NCBI RefSeq assembly: GCF_004762045.1
Contig: NZ_SJOM01000007.1
Span: forward strand, 1,393,672 to 1,457,671
Length of the DNA stretch: 64,000 bases
Source: Mycobacterium sp. DL99
Lineage (GTDB): Bacteria; Actinomycetota; Actinomycetes; Mycobacteriales; Mycobacteriaceae
Reading direction: 5' to 3'
Part shown: positions 24,616-33,187 of the stretch, piece after piece
Layout of the letters: each line of letters opens with the position of its first letter
How positions within the stretch are numbered: the first letter of the stretch is position 1
The notes under the pieces: generated by a model
Told to the model about the DNA's origin: nothing
The model's database searches: none
What the model saw: the letters and a program-made list of their open reading frames with translations, nothing else
Made by a program: the position numbers and the translations under genes

Positions 24616-26271
24616 ATGGCTGTTGATCCATCGCTCCTCACGTCCGCGGGCACACACGTCGTCACCAATCAGGTCCCCACGCTGGAGGACTACAACCCCG
24701 CCACCTCGCCGGTGCTCGCCGAGGCCCTCATCCGCGAAGGCGGGCAGTGGGGCGTCGACGAGGTGCACGAACTCGGCGCGATCAACGGCAGCGCCCAGGC
24801 CCAGCGCTGGGGCGAACTCGCCGACCGGAACCGGCCCGTGCTCCACACCCACGATCGTTACGGCCACCGGATCGACGAGGTCGAATACGACCCGGCCTAT
24901 CACGAGCTGATGAATGTGGCCGTCACCCACGGACTGCACGGTGCCCCGTGGGCCGATGACCGTGAGGGCTCCCACGTCGTGCGCGCCGCCAAGACCTCGG
25001 TGTGGACCGTCGAACCCGGGCACGTCTGCCCGATCTCGATGACCTACGCCGTGGTGCCCGCACTCCGGTTCAACCCGGAACTGGCCGCCATCTACGAGCC
25101 GCTGCTGACCAGCCGGGTGTACGACCCGGAACTGAAGCTCGCGACGACGAAGGCCGGTATCACGGCGGGCATGTCGATGACCGAGAAGCAGGGCGGCTCC
25201 GACGTTCGCGCCGGCACCACCGAGGCCACGCCCAACGGTGACGGCACCTACTCGTTGCGCGGGCACAAGTGGTTCACCTCGGCCCCGATGTGCGACATCT
25301 TCCTGGTTCTCGCCCAGGCTCCGGGAGGCCTGAGCTGTTTCTTCCTGCCGCGCGTCCTGCCCGACGGCAGCCGCAACCGGATGTTCCTGCAGCGGCTCAA
25401 GGACAAGCTCGGCAATCACGCCAATGCCTCGAGCGAGGTCGAATACGACGGTGCCACCGCCTGGCTGGTGGGCGAGGAGGGCCGTGGCGTGCCGACCATC
25501 ATCGAGATGGTCAACCTCACCCGACTCGACTGCACGCTGGGCAGCGCCACGAGCATGCGCAACGGCCTGAGCCGTGCCGTGCACCACGCCCAGCATCGAA
25601 AGGCGTTCGGCGCCTATCTGATCGACCAGCCGTTGATGCGCAACGTGCTCGCCGACCTGGCCGTGGAGGCCGAGGCGGCGACCATGCTGGCGATGCGGAT
25701 GGCCGGTGCCACCGACAAGGCGGTCCGCGGTGACGAGCGCGAGGCGCTGCTGCGCCGTATCGGCCTGGCCGCCGGCAAGTACTGGGTCTGCAAGCGGGCC
25801 ACCCCGCATGCCGCCGAGGCGATGGAATGCCTGGGCGGCAACGGTTACGTCGAGGACTCGGGCATGCCCCGGCTGTACCGGGAGGCCCCGCTGATGGGTA
25901 TCTGGGAAGGCTCGGGCAACGTCAGCGCGCTGGACACCTTGCGCGCCATGGCAACCCGGCCCGAGAGCATCGAGGTGCTCTTCGACGAACTCTCCAGGAC
26001 CGCCGGGCAGGACCCGCGGCTGGACCGCCACGTCACCACCCTGCAGAACGATCTGCAGGATCTGGAGACCATCACCTACCGGGGCCGCAAGGTCGCCGAG
26101 GACATCTCGCTGGCGCTGCAGGGCGCGCTGCTGGTGCGTCACGGACACCCGGCCGTGGCCGAGGCCTTCCTGGCCAGCAGGCTCGGCGGGCAGTGGGGAC
26201 AGGCCTTCGGCACCCTGCCGACCGGGCTCGACCTGGCGCCGATCCTCGAGCGTGCCCTGGTCAAGGGATGA
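24616..26271 (+). CDS. fadE8: Acyl-CoA dehydrogenase FadE8 (AidB-like)
   Basis: A 551-residue FAD-dependent acyl-CoA dehydrogenase matching Rv0672 closely as I recall it. The N-terminal stretch THVVTNQVPTLEDYNPA and HTHDRYGHRIDEVEYDPAYH are typical of AidB-like members. The substrate/FAD region has GMSMTEKQGGSDVRAGTTEA and HKWFTSAPM, and the C-terminal FAD helix holds ECLGGNGYVEDSGMPRLYRE. It should oxidise an acyl-CoA or protect DNA from alkylation as AidB does. The ATG at 24616 lies just behind a TAACACT box. Its stop overlaps the echA4 start. Confidence 0.92.
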   Translation: MAVDPSLLTSAGTHVVTNQVPTLEDYNPATSPVLAEALIREGGQWGVDEVHELGAINGSAQAQRWGELADRNRPVLHTHDRYGHRIDEVEYDPAYHELMNVAVTHGLHGAPWADDREGSHVVRAAKTSVWTVEPGHVCPISMTYAVVPALRFNPELAAIYEPLLTSRVYDPELKLATTKAGITAGMSMTEKQGGSDVRAGTTEATPNGDGTYSLRGHKWFTSAPMCDIFLVLAQAPGGLSCFFLPRVLPDGSRNRMFLQRLKDKLGNHANASSEVEYDGATAWLVGEEGRGVPTIIEMVNLTRLDCTLGSATSMRNGLSRAVHHAQHRKAFGAYLIDQPLMRNVLADLAVEAEAATMLAMRMAGATDKAVRGDEREALLRRIGLAAGKYWVCKRATPHAAEAMECLGGNGYVEDSGMPRLYREAPLMGIWEGSGNVSALDTLRAMATRPESIEVLFDELSRTAGQDPRLDRHVTTLQNDLQDLETITYRGRKVAEDISLALQGALLVRHGHPAVAEAFLASRLGGQWGQAFGTLPTGLDLAPILERALVKG

Positions 26272-27182
26272 CGGTCGACACGCTGAAGACGATGACCTAC
26301 GAGGTCACCGATCGGATAGCGCGAATCACCTTCAACCGCCCCGAAAAGGGCAACTCGATCGTCGCCGACACCCCGCTGGAACTGCAGGCCCTGGTCGAGC
26401 GCGCGGACCTGGACCCGAACGTGCACGTGATCCTGGTGTCCGGGCGCGGTGAGGGCTTCTGTGCGGGATTCGATCTGTCCGCGTACGCGGACGGGACCGG
26501 CGAAGCCGGGGGAGGCCGATACGACGGGACCGTGCTGTCCGGGAAAACCCAGGCGATCAACCACCTTCCGGATCAACCATGGGATCCGATGGTGGACTAC
26601 CAGATGATGAGCCGGTTCGTCCGCGGCTTCTCCAGCCTGATGCACGCCGACAAGCCGACCGTGGTCAAGATTCACGGCTACTGCGTGGCCGGTGGCACTG
26701 ACATCGCGCTGCACGCCGACCAGGTGATCGCCGCCTCTGACGCGAAGATCGGCTACCCGCCCATGCGGGTGTGGGGCGTTCCGGCCGCCGGCCTGTGGGC
26801 GCACCGGTTGGGGGATCAACGCGCCAAACGCCTTCTGTTCACCGGGGATTGCATCACCGGCGCGCAGGCCGCCGAATGGGGCCTGGCCGTCGAGGCGCCC
26901 GAACCGGAAGACCTCGATGAGCGCACCGAGCGCCTCGTCGCACGCATCGCCGCCATGCCCGTCAACCAGCTCATCATGGCCAAGCTGGCCTGCAACTCCG
27001 CGCTGCTGCAGCAGGGGGTGGCGACCAGCCGGATGGTGAGCACGGTGTTCGACGGCATCGCCCGGCACACTCCCGAAGGGCACGCCTTCGTGGCCGACGC
27101 CGTTGAACACGGCTTCCGCGAAGCGGTGCGCCATCGCGACGAGCCGATGGGTGACTACGGGCGCAGGTCTTCCGAGGTCTGA
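26268..27182 (+). CDS. echA4: Enoyl-CoA hydratase/isomerase EchA4
   Basis: A 304-residue crotonase-superfamily protein, coupled to fadE8 by an ATGA overlap. The oxyanion-hole segments are GEGFCAGFDLSAYA (about residues 62-75) and HGYCVAGGTDIALHAD (about 137-152). The classical first Glu of hydratases is replaced by Asp in GGTDIA, and the second catalytic position reads YPPMRVWG, so hydratase activity is uncertain. An insert of about 30 residues (YDGTVLSGKTQ to VDYQMMSRF) lengthens the active-site loop. It corresponds to Rv0673. Confidence 0.88.
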   Translation: MTVDTLKTMTYEVTDRIARITFNRPEKGNSIVADTPLELQALVERADLDPNVHVILVSGRGEGFCAGFDLSAYADGTGEAGGGRYDGTVLSGKTQAINHLPDQPWDPMVDYQMMSRFVRGFSSLMHADKPTVVKIHGYCVAGGTDIALHADQVIAASDAKIGYPPMRVWGVPAAGLWAHRLGDQRAKRLLFTGDCITGAQAAEWGLAVEAPEPEDLDERTERLVARIAAMPVNQLIMAKLACNSALLQQGVATSRMVSTVFDGIARHTPEGHAFVADAVEHGFREAVRHRDEPMGDYGRRSSEV

Positions 27183-27183
27183 C

Positions 27184-27915
27184 ATGCCCGCGCTCACACG
27201 GATGACGGCCCGGTCGGTGGTGCTGAGCGTGCTGCTCGGTGCCCACCCGGCCTGGGCGAGTGCCGCCGAACTGATCAGGCTGACAGCCGATTTCGACATC
27301 AAGGAACCTACCCTGCGGGTGGCGTTGACCCGCATGGTCGGCGCCGGTGACCTGATCCGTTCGGAGGACGGCTACCGGCTGTCGGACCGCCTGCTGAACC
27401 GCCAGCGGCGCCAGGACGACGCGATCGACCCGAAACTGCGGGACTACGACGGACAGTGGCAGACACTGGTCATCACCAGTGTTGGCACCGACGCCCGCAC
27501 CCGCGCTGCGCTGCGGAATGCCCTGCAGCAGTATCGGTTCGGCGAACTGCGCGAGGGTGTGTGGATGCGCCCGGACAATTTGGACCAGGTGTTGCCCCAG
27601 GAGATCACCGGCCGGGTGCGGCTGCTGCATGCCCGGGACGAGGATCCGGCCGGCCTGGCCGCCACGCTGTGGGATCTGCCCGGCTGGCGGCGCACGGGCG
27701 AGCAGCTACTGGAGGAGATGGCCGCCGCGACCGACGTTCCGGGCCGGTTCGTCGCGGCCGCGGGCATCGTGCGTCACCTGCTGGCGGACCCGGTGCTGCC
27801 GGACGGGTTACTGTCGGGTGAGTGGCCGGGTGCCGAACTGCGTAAGGCGTACAGCGACTTTGCCGCCGAACTCGTCGTGCGGCGCGACCATACCGAACTG
27901 ATGGAGGCAACGTGA
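27184..27915 (+). CDS. PaaX family transcriptional regulator
   Basis: A 243-residue regulator of the PaaX family, the homologue of Rv0674. The N-terminal winged helix contains SAAELIRLTADFDIKEPTLRVALTRMVGAGDLIR; the middle has the PaaX-type WQTLVITSVGTDARTRAALRNALQQYRFGELREGVWMRPDN; the C-terminal helical domain follows. PaaX of E. coli senses phenylacetyl-CoA, but this gene lies inside the fadE8-echA operon, so another acyl-CoA is a likelier ligand. It begins one base after the echA4 stop and overlaps echA5 by four bases. Confidence 0.85.
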   Translation: MPALTRMTARSVVLSVLLGAHPAWASAAELIRLTADFDIKEPTLRVALTRMVGAGDLIRSEDGYRLSDRLLNRQRRQDDAIDPKLRDYDGQWQTLVITSVGTDARTRAALRNALQQYRFGELREGVWMRPDNLDQVLPQEITGRVRLLHARDEDPAGLAATLWDLPGWRRTGEQLLEEMAAATDVPGRFVAAAGIVRHLLADPVLPDGLLSGEWPGAELRKAYSDFAAELVVRRDHTELMEAT

Positions 27916-28676
27916 CCGAAGCTGTCCGGGTTGAGCGCAACGGACCGGTGACCACGGTCATCATCGACCGACCGCACGCCCGCAACGCGGTCGACGGCCC
28001 CACCGCCGCGGCCTTGTTCGCGGCCTTCGAGCAGTTCGACGCCGATGAGGAGGCCGCGGTCGCGGTGCTGACCGGTGCCAACGGCACCTTCTGCGCCGGC
28101 GCCGATCTGAAAGCCTTCGGCACGCCGGAGATGAACCGGCTCGACCCCGCGGGGCCCGGTCCCATGGGGCCGAGCCGAATGGCGTTGTCCAAGCCGGTGA
28201 TCGCCGCGATCGGCGGCCATGCGGTGGCCGGCGGACTGGAACTGGCCTTGTGGTGTGACCTGCGCGTGGTCGAGGAGGACGCCGTGCTGGGGGTGTTCTG
28301 CCGTCGCTGGGGAGTGCCGCTGATCGACGGTGGCACCGTGCGGCTGCCCCGGCTGATCGGGGAGAGCCGCGCGATGGACCTGATCCTGACCGGGCGCGCC
28401 GTCGATGCGGCCGAAGCCCACGCGATCGGTCTGGCCAACCGGGTGGTGCCCAAAGGTCACGCCCGTGCGGCGGCAGAGGAACTGGCCGCAGAGCTGTCCC
28501 GACTGCCGCAGCAATGCATGCGGGCGGACCGCCTTTCGGCACTTCATCAGTGGGGCGAATCCGAACAGGCCGCAATGGAATTCGAATTCGCCAGCATCCC
28601 CCGTGTTGCCGAGGAGGCCGCCCATGGCGCCGGCCGGTTCGCCGGAGGTGCGGGCAGACACGGCGCGAGTGCCTGA
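27912..28676 (+). CDS. echA5: Enoyl-CoA hydratase EchA5
   Basis: A 254-residue crotonase-fold protein (Rv0675 homologue), last of the fadE8-echA4-paaX-echA5 unit and joined by a GTGA overlap. It has NGTFCAGADLKAFG (oxyanion loop) and GHAVAGGLELALWCDLR, with the first catalytic Glu in GGLELA. The second position lies in RRWGVPLIDGGTVRLPRLIG, where Glu is absent and Asp is nearby. It should act on enoyl-CoA esters made by FadE8 or an isomerising step. The C-terminus ends in a Gly/Ala-rich tail. Confidence 0.9.
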   Translation: MTEAVRVERNGPVTTVIIDRPHARNAVDGPTAAALFAAFEQFDADEEAAVAVLTGANGTFCAGADLKAFGTPEMNRLDPAGPGPMGPSRMALSKPVIAAIGGHAVAGGLELALWCDLRVVEEDAVLGVFCRRWGVPLIDGGTVRLPRLIGESRAMDLILTGRAVDAAEAHAIGLANRVVPKGHARAAAEELAAELSRLPQQCMRADRLSALHQWGESEQAAMEFEFASIPRVAEEAAHGAGRFAGGAGRHGASA

Positions 28677-28693
28677 ACGAGCCTGACGAATAC

Positions 28694-28728
28694 AAGGCGC
28701 TCGGTGGGATAACCCGCCCGAGCACCTT
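28694..28728. terminator. Bidirectional terminator between echA5 and the GjpA-like gene
   Basis: AAGGCGCTCGG pairs with CCGAGCACCTT (one C-A mismatch) and an inner GGG-ATAA-CCC extends the stem. The A-rich and T-rich flanks allow function in both directions between these convergent genes. Confidence 0.55.
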
Positions 28729-28753
28729 GCATACGTCATGCCGTCAGTCGGCG

Positions 28754-30181
28754 TCAGTCGGAGTGATCACCACCCGCACGGTGTTTGGCACCGCCGGTGC
28801 CTGCTTTGGCTTCGTGCTTGCTCTCGTTGCTTTCCCGCTTGGCCGCGCGGTGTTGCACCTTGGCCTCAGCCCTCGCAGCTTTGGCTTCCTGCTTGGCGGC
28901 CCGCTTGGCAGCTCTCGTTGCCAAACGATCGTCCCGACCGGACTTCGCCTCGGTCTTGGCATCCGGCGTTGCGGAGGAGGCGGGTGCCTCTGCCGAACCG
29001 GACCCGACCTCGGCACCGTCGTTTTCGGCAGGCGTGCCGGCGGTTTGAGCGTCCACTGCGTTGCGTTGCGGTGCGACCGACAGGGTGACGGTCTTGAGCT
29101 TCTCGACCGCTGCGGAGGTGGTCTCCGAGATGCGGTCGACGGTACTGGTGACATCGGCGGCGGGATGGCTCACCACCGCCGCGGTGCCGAGTGCCTTGCG
29201 CTGAACCAACGGTGACGCCGTGGGCAGGTCGGTGCCGGCATCGGTTGGTGCCGGCGCTACGTCCTCGATGGCGGTGCCTTGCATTTGCATTGCGCCAGGC
29301 CCTTGCCAGCCAATGGCTTTGGCGATCGTCTGGGGCACGGTCACGAGCAGGGTTTGGAGCAGGCCCCTGTTCAACACGAACTCTCCGTTGGTGAACAGGC
29401 CGGAGGTCCCGGCCCCCATATCGCTGAGGTACCCATTCAGGATCGCGTCGGTGAGTACCGCGGGAGTGTTGATGAGCGAACTGAATGCCGCGGCCGGATC
29501 GCCGGCGTTGACGGCGTTGAGAACGTGCTGGGCGCTGTCACCGAATGCGTTGATCGCACCCTCCACCGGATTCAGCACCCCCAACCCCAGGGGCATCATC
29601 AAGTCCGGCACTGCGGAGAGCGCGTTCATGACGTTCTGACCCGTTCTCAGCGGGAGCTGCATGATATTGAGCAGCGGGTTCGCAAAGGCAAACAGGCGGA
29701 ACACAACACTGGTGACGACACTCGCCACCCCGGCCACATCGCCCGACTGGAGGTAGTCGAGAGCCATCCGGGCAAGGAACTTCAGCTTGTAGTCCTCATC
29801 CGAGGTGAAGAAGCTGATGTAGCTCATGGCGGCAGCGTCGAGCGAGCTCGCGAGAAGTTGTCCGTTGGCCATCTGGTTGGCGATGACCTGCTGCAGGATC
29901 GGAAACGGGTCGGCGGCCATCTGGCCGCCGATTTTGGCGGCGTTGTCGAACGTCGTCCCGAAAACCCCCAGCCATTCGGTGAGTGGATCGGTAAGAGATG
30001 GATCCTGAAGAAGCCCGTCGGCGAGAGCGGTGAGTTCGACTGGGGCCCAGGAGGAATGGGGTATTGCGACCGGAGCGTCGGCCACTGGTGCCGCCACCGG
30101 GCTGATCGGACTCACCGCGATGGCGCCTGCGCCGGCCAGCGCTATACCGGCGGTGAGTGTCGATCGGATAGCTAAGTGCAT
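28754..30181 (-). CDS. GjpA-like exported outer-membrane porin family protein
   Basis: A 475-residue exported protein. It opens with a signal-like segment (STLTAGIALAGAGAIAVSPI). Residues about 35-290 carry the pattern of the mycobacterial/Gordonia GjpA porin family: TALADGLLQDPSLTDPLTEW, FDNAAKIGGQMAADPFPILQ, FANPLLNIMQLPLRTGQN and INTPAVLTDAILNGYL. The final 60 residues are a charged Ala/Lys/Glu/Arg tail (AAKRAAKQEAKAARAEAK). An envelope location is inferred from the signal. The ATG at 30181 has a GAGAGCTC site. M. tuberculosis has mmpS5-mmpL5 in this interval. Confidence 0.7.
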   Translation of the reverse strand: MHLAIRSTLTAGIALAGAGAIAVSPISPVAAPVADAPVAIPHSSWAPVELTALADGLLQDPSLTDPLTEWLGVFGTTFDNAAKIGGQMAADPFPILQQVIANQMANGQLLASSLDAAAMSYISFFTSDEDYKLKFLARMALDYLQSGDVAGVASVVTSVVFRLFAFANPLLNIMQLPLRTGQNVMNALSAVPDLMMPLGLGVLNPVEGAINAFGDSAQHVLNAVNAGDPAAAFSSLINTPAVLTDAILNGYLSDMGAGTSGLFTNGEFVLNRGLLQTLLVTVPQTIAKAIGWQGPGAMQMQGTAIEDVAPAPTDAGTDLPTASPLVQRKALGTAAVVSHPAADVTSTVDRISETTSAAVEKLKTVTLSVAPQRNAVDAQTAGTPAENDGAEVGSGSAEAPASSATPDAKTEAKSGRDDRLATRAAKRAAKQEAKAARAEAKVQHRAAKRESNESKHEAKAGTGGAKHRAGGDHSD

Positions 30182-30715
30182 GGAGAGCTCTCTTCTGTGC
30201 GTGATCTTGACAGCGTCAGAAGGTATCCGAAGAAATCGGGTGTCTGGCTGAACGGCGAAATGTTTCTTGTATTGCGCGGGAATCGGCAACGGGAGGTCTT
30301 GATGAAAGCCCCAATCAGCGGCTGCGTCCCAGTTTTCAGCAAAGAAATATTCAGAGATTTTTACTTCACTGGAAAAGTACTTTATGGACAACTGCAACAT
30401 GTTGTACCACATCAGTGCATAGCTGCAAGCAGAAATGAACGATTCCGAGATGCTGATACCGTGTCAGTGACGATTAGCTGTGAGGGGGCAATCGAAAATA
30501 GCCGCGCATCGGTTTTGCGTTCCGACCGGCTAATGGTGGCAACGCCGAGATGACCGTCGCTCGATGCGGTGGCAGCGGTTCGGTCGGGCCTACGGAGTTG
30601 TGGCCGGCCCTTGATCGTCGGCAGTCACGGCCTGGCTTGCGTCAGTGCCATTCACGGAAATGTTCAGGACCGTCGAGCGGACGGTCAGCAAATTTCGGTG
30701 ACCACTCCCGGCGGG
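30182..30715. other. Non-coding gap upstream of the GjpA-like gene, comparatively AT-rich
   Basis: This gap holds the promoter region of the minus-strand GjpA-like gene and the downstream region of marR. The stretch 30290-30500 is clearly richer in A and T than its neighbours. Open frames through it have no family features and no ribosome binding site, and I see no RNA gene. A long leader or acquired DNA is possible. Confidence 0.5.
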
Positions 30716-31222
30716 TTACACGCTGTCGAACCACCGGCGGACCGGCGGCAAGTCTGAGTTGATCCGGCGGCAGCTGTCACCAAGTGCGGTCATGCGGCGA
30801 CGCGAAAGCCGATCCAGGTACAGCTCACGAACGGTTCGTGCGTAGGTGCACGTCGCACGTTGCATGCAGGCCCGGCCGTCGCGAGTGATGATGGCCAGTA
30901 CTGACCTTCGGTCGTCCTTGTTGCTGATGCGGCTCACAAGTTTCCGTGATTGCAGGCGCTGGATCCGCGCGGTCACGCGGCTGGGCGTCAACGTCAGGCG
31001 GTTGGCGAGATCGCTCATCCGGGCCGAGCCGCCGTCCGATTTGGCGAGTGCGTCGAGCAGAAGAAAGTCGACCAGGGTGAGGTCGTGCTCGTCCAGCAGT
31101 CGCTGGTAGAGGATCTCGCCGACTTGGGTCGACGATGCGAGAAAGGACTGCCAGCAGTCGTACTCGACTTCGTCCAGGCCGGGCAAGCGGCTTCCGAGAC
31201 GGTTCGTCCGCGTCTGCTCCAC
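30716..31222 (-). CDS. MarR family transcriptional regulator
   Basis: A 168-residue MarR protein. The winged helix is clear: LTLVDFLLLDALAKSDGGSARMSDLANRLTLTPSRVTARIQRLQSRKLVSR, then the wing NKDDRRSVLAIITRDGR at about 95-112, and C-terminal dimerisation helices. It is not similar to Rv0678, the MarR-type repressor of mmpS5-mmpL5 at this place in M. tuberculosis. An 18-base palindrome 40 bases upstream is a likely self-operator. It may also control the adjacent GjpA-like gene. Confidence 0.87.
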   Translation of the reverse strand: MEQTRTNRLGSRLPGLDEVEYDCWQSFLASSTQVGEILYQRLLDEHDLTLVDFLLLDALAKSDGGSARMSDLANRLTLTPSRVTARIQRLQSRKLVSRISNKDDRRSVLAIITRDGRACMQRATCTYARTVRELYLDRLSRRRMTALGDSCRRINSDLPPVRRWFDSV

Positions 31223-31629
31223 GGTGCGGGACTCTAACAGCCTCGGACCGGTCCTTGCGCACTAAATGAATTTATTTAGCGACTGGGCGTTGAGTGGTGA
31301 AATCTGCTGCCGCAGTGCGGAGAATCGTTCCCGTTCGGCGTGATGGTCCGCGGGGTGCCAATCCGACGATGGGGATAAGTATTCAAAAGGCGCGGTTACG
31401 CCGGCGTCGACCGGTACGGTGTCGGTCGGCACTTGTCGGAAGATCGCACTGTCCGGGGTCAGTCGCTCCTCGGCCGAGAAACCCCGGAAGCATGGGGGCC
31501 GAGGAGCGCAAACATCTTCGACCGCAGTGTGATTGGCCTCGACGCGAAGCCGCACGCAAAACTGGACGCGGAACACCTCCGGCGGATCGCCGCCGCCATT
31601 GGCCGGCGAAATCCGCTACGGAGGACCGA
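31223..31629. other. Gap upstream of marR
   Basis: This gap holds the MarR operator at its left edge and otherwise no supported gene. Open frames on both strands cross it but lack start signals and family features. The downstream end of the DUF3060 lipoprotein gene lies at its right edge; no strong terminator hairpin is obvious. Confidence 0.45.
31262..31279. promoter_or_regulatory. MarR operator candidate
   Basis: CTAAAT-GAATTT-ATTTAG is an AT-rich inverted repeat symmetric at 16 of 18 positions, in GC-rich surroundings, 40 bases before the marR start codon. Position and shape fit autorepression. Confidence 0.6.
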
Positions 31630-32046
31630 TCAGCCCTTGCTGACCTTGTTGTTGCTGCCGGTGTTGGTGACCTTCGGGTCACCGGCGGAGTAGCTGACGG
31701 TGTTGTTCAGCCCGATGATCGTCAGGCCCTTGTCGATCCGCTCGAACGTGATCTTGTTGTCGGATCCGCCGATGTTCACATTGGCGCAGGTGCCCTTCAC
31801 CGTCAGGGTGTTGTTGGTGCCGCCCACTGTGAGGGATTTGCCGTCGGCGCAGTCGATGTCGGTCGTGGTGCCGACCGACATGTAGTTGATGGTGTTACCG
31901 ACCTCGACGTTGACACCGGACGGTCCCGCGGTGGCGCTGGGCGTGTTGGTGTCCGAGCTTTCGGATCCGCAGGCCGCCAATGTCAGTGCAGCGGCGGCGG
32001 CGGTGATACCGAGGATCAGTCGGGTGTGGGGAAAACGGGTGAGCAC
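31630..32046 (-). CDS. DUF3060 lipoprotein
   Basis: A 138-residue lipoprotein. The signal peptide ends in a lipobox, ALTLAACGSES, with the lipidated Cys near residue 26. After a Ser/Thr linker comes a DUF3060 repeat fold of short beta strands: NTINYMSVGT, DCADGKSLTVGGTNNTLTVKG, ANVNIGGSDNKITF, LTIIGLNNTVSYSAG and NTGSNNKVSKG. This is a right-handed beta-solenoid-like pattern common in mycobacterial envelope proteins of unknown role. A second DUF3060 gene lies 31 bases upstream on the same strand, probably in one transcript. Confidence 0.82.
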   Translation of the reverse strand: MLTRFPHTRLILGITAAAAALTLAACGSESSDTNTPSATAGPSGVNVEVGNTINYMSVGTTTDIDCADGKSLTVGGTNNTLTVKGTCANVNIGGSDNKITFERIDKGLTIIGLNNTVSYSAGDPKVTNTGSNNKVSKG

Positions 32047-32077
32047 GGTGTGTCTCTGCTTTCTGCGTCGGGCTTGA

Positions 32078-32467
32078 TCAGGCGGGGACGCGACCGATCT
32101 GGTTGGTCATCCCCAACTCTCGGCCGCGGTCGACGAGTATCGGATCGCCATTTTTGAAGAACACGGTTTGGTTGAAGCCGTACACAGTGACGTCGTTGAT
32201 GACGTTGTCCGCGACGATCACGTTGGACCCGCCCTGCACGGCGATCGCCCAACAGGTGCCCACTGCGGTGATCCGGATATCGGTTCCATTGACGAACAGC
32301 GTGCCGTTGTTGCAATCAATGGTTTGTTCGACGCTCTGGCCGGTGATCGTGGTGTCACCGTTCTTGGCTACCGCGCCGGGCGTGCCGACGGTGAGCGCCA
32401 GCGGCAACGTGAGCGTGCCGGCTGCCAGCCCAACAAGCACCCTCCGGCCCACAGCTGTCCAATTCAC
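32078..32467 (-). CDS. DUF3060 secreted protein
   Basis: A 129-residue exported protein with a Sec signal peptide (RVLVGLAAGTLTLPLALTVG, cleavage likely after GAVA) and no lipobox. The mature part has DUF3060 strands: TTITGQSVEQTIDCNNGTLFVNG, IRITAVGTCWAIAVQGGSNV, INDVTVYGFNQTVFFKNGDP. It pairs with the DUF3060 lipoprotein downstream, giving one anchored and one free form of the same fold. Both are divergent from two DUF3558-like lipoproteins. Function unknown. Confidence 0.8.
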   Translation of the reverse strand: MNWTAVGRRVLVGLAAGTLTLPLALTVGTPGAVAKNGDTTITGQSVEQTIDCNNGTLFVNGTDIRITAVGTCWAIAVQGGSNVIVADNVINDVTVYGFNQTVFFKNGDPILVDRGRELGMTNQIGRVPA

Positions 32468-32599
32468 GGTGAGTTCCCCTTCCGATCTGCTGCGAGAAGA
32501 GTACGTGGCGCTCTCCCCGTGGCGGTAAGTGTTGACCAGTTTGACGGGCGTTCGCCGACAGGTCGCGTGCGGTGTCGGTGCTGGGTACCGTGTTCAGCA

Positions 32600-33184
32600 A
32601 TGCGTCGGTGTGTTGTTCAGGCTGCTGCCGTGGCGGTCACAGCCGTGGTGACCGTCGCGGGGTGTTCGCACACCATCGACGGGGCTGCCCGGCGCGCATC
32701 GGCCGATACCGCTGACCCCGACCGCAGTTTCGGATACGTCGACGACCGGTGCGGGCTGCTCGTCGACAGCACGATCCAGGAGATCCTGGCCGCCGACAAC
32801 GTCGTGCGCCCGTACAGCGGTGCGGTCTGTCAGTACGTCTTGTCGCGTAAGGCCCAGCCCGCTCCCGGGCTGGATGCGGGCTCGCCCGCGATGCTCGACG
32901 TGATCTTCTCCTGGTTCGAGAAGGGCTCGCTGAAGCGCGAGCGGGCAGTGGCCCGCAGCCGGGATGCGGAGATCACCGACGTCGTGGTCGAGCGGCATCA
33001 GGCGTTCGTGGCGCGCCGCGATGTGACGGGCGCGGCGTGCTCGGCGACCGCGGCCGCCGGGTCGGGCGTGATCAGTTGGTGGGTGCAGTTCCGCAGTGCG
33101 GGCGCAGCCGGAAGCGCCGCCAAGGGCGATCCGTGCCAGGACGCCAAGAAGCTGCTGTCGGCCACGCTTCAATCGGAACTCTGA
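32600..33184 (+). CDS. DUF3558-like lipoprotein
   Basis: A 194-residue lipoprotein: signal peptide VQAAAVAVTAVVTVAGCSHT with a lipobox Cys near residue 22, then a DUF3558-type domain with four later cysteines in DDRCGLL, GAVCQYVL, GAACSATA and GDPCQDAKKLL, a spacing typical of two disulfides. These proteins are frequent on mycobacterial cell surfaces, with no proven reaction. The ATG at 32600 is chosen because it gives the complete signal. A similar gene follows three bases after its stop. Confidence 0.8.
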   Translation: MRRCVVQAAAVAVTAVVTVAGCSHTIDGAARRASADTADPDRSFGYVDDRCGLLVDSTIQEILAADNVVRPYSGAVCQYVLSRKAQPAPGLDAGSPAMLDVIFSWFEKGSLKRERAVARSRDAEITDVVVERHQAFVARRDVTGAACSATAAAGSGVISWWVQFRSAGAAGSAAKGDPCQDAKKLLSATLQSEL

Positions 33185-33187
33185 CCC

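Noticed and set aside
23434..26148. 904-codon minus-strand frame opposite PAP2 and fadE8
   Set aside because: It covers two convincing plus-strand genes and has low-complexity Gly/Arg/His composition.
30176..30553. Plus-strand 125-codon frame in the AT-rich gap
   Set aside because: It overlaps the start of the GjpA-like gene, lacks a ribosome site and matches no family known to me.
31294..32157. Plus-strand 287-codon frame
   Set aside because: It lies antisense to a clear DUF3060 lipoprotein and shows Arg/Gly-rich random composition.
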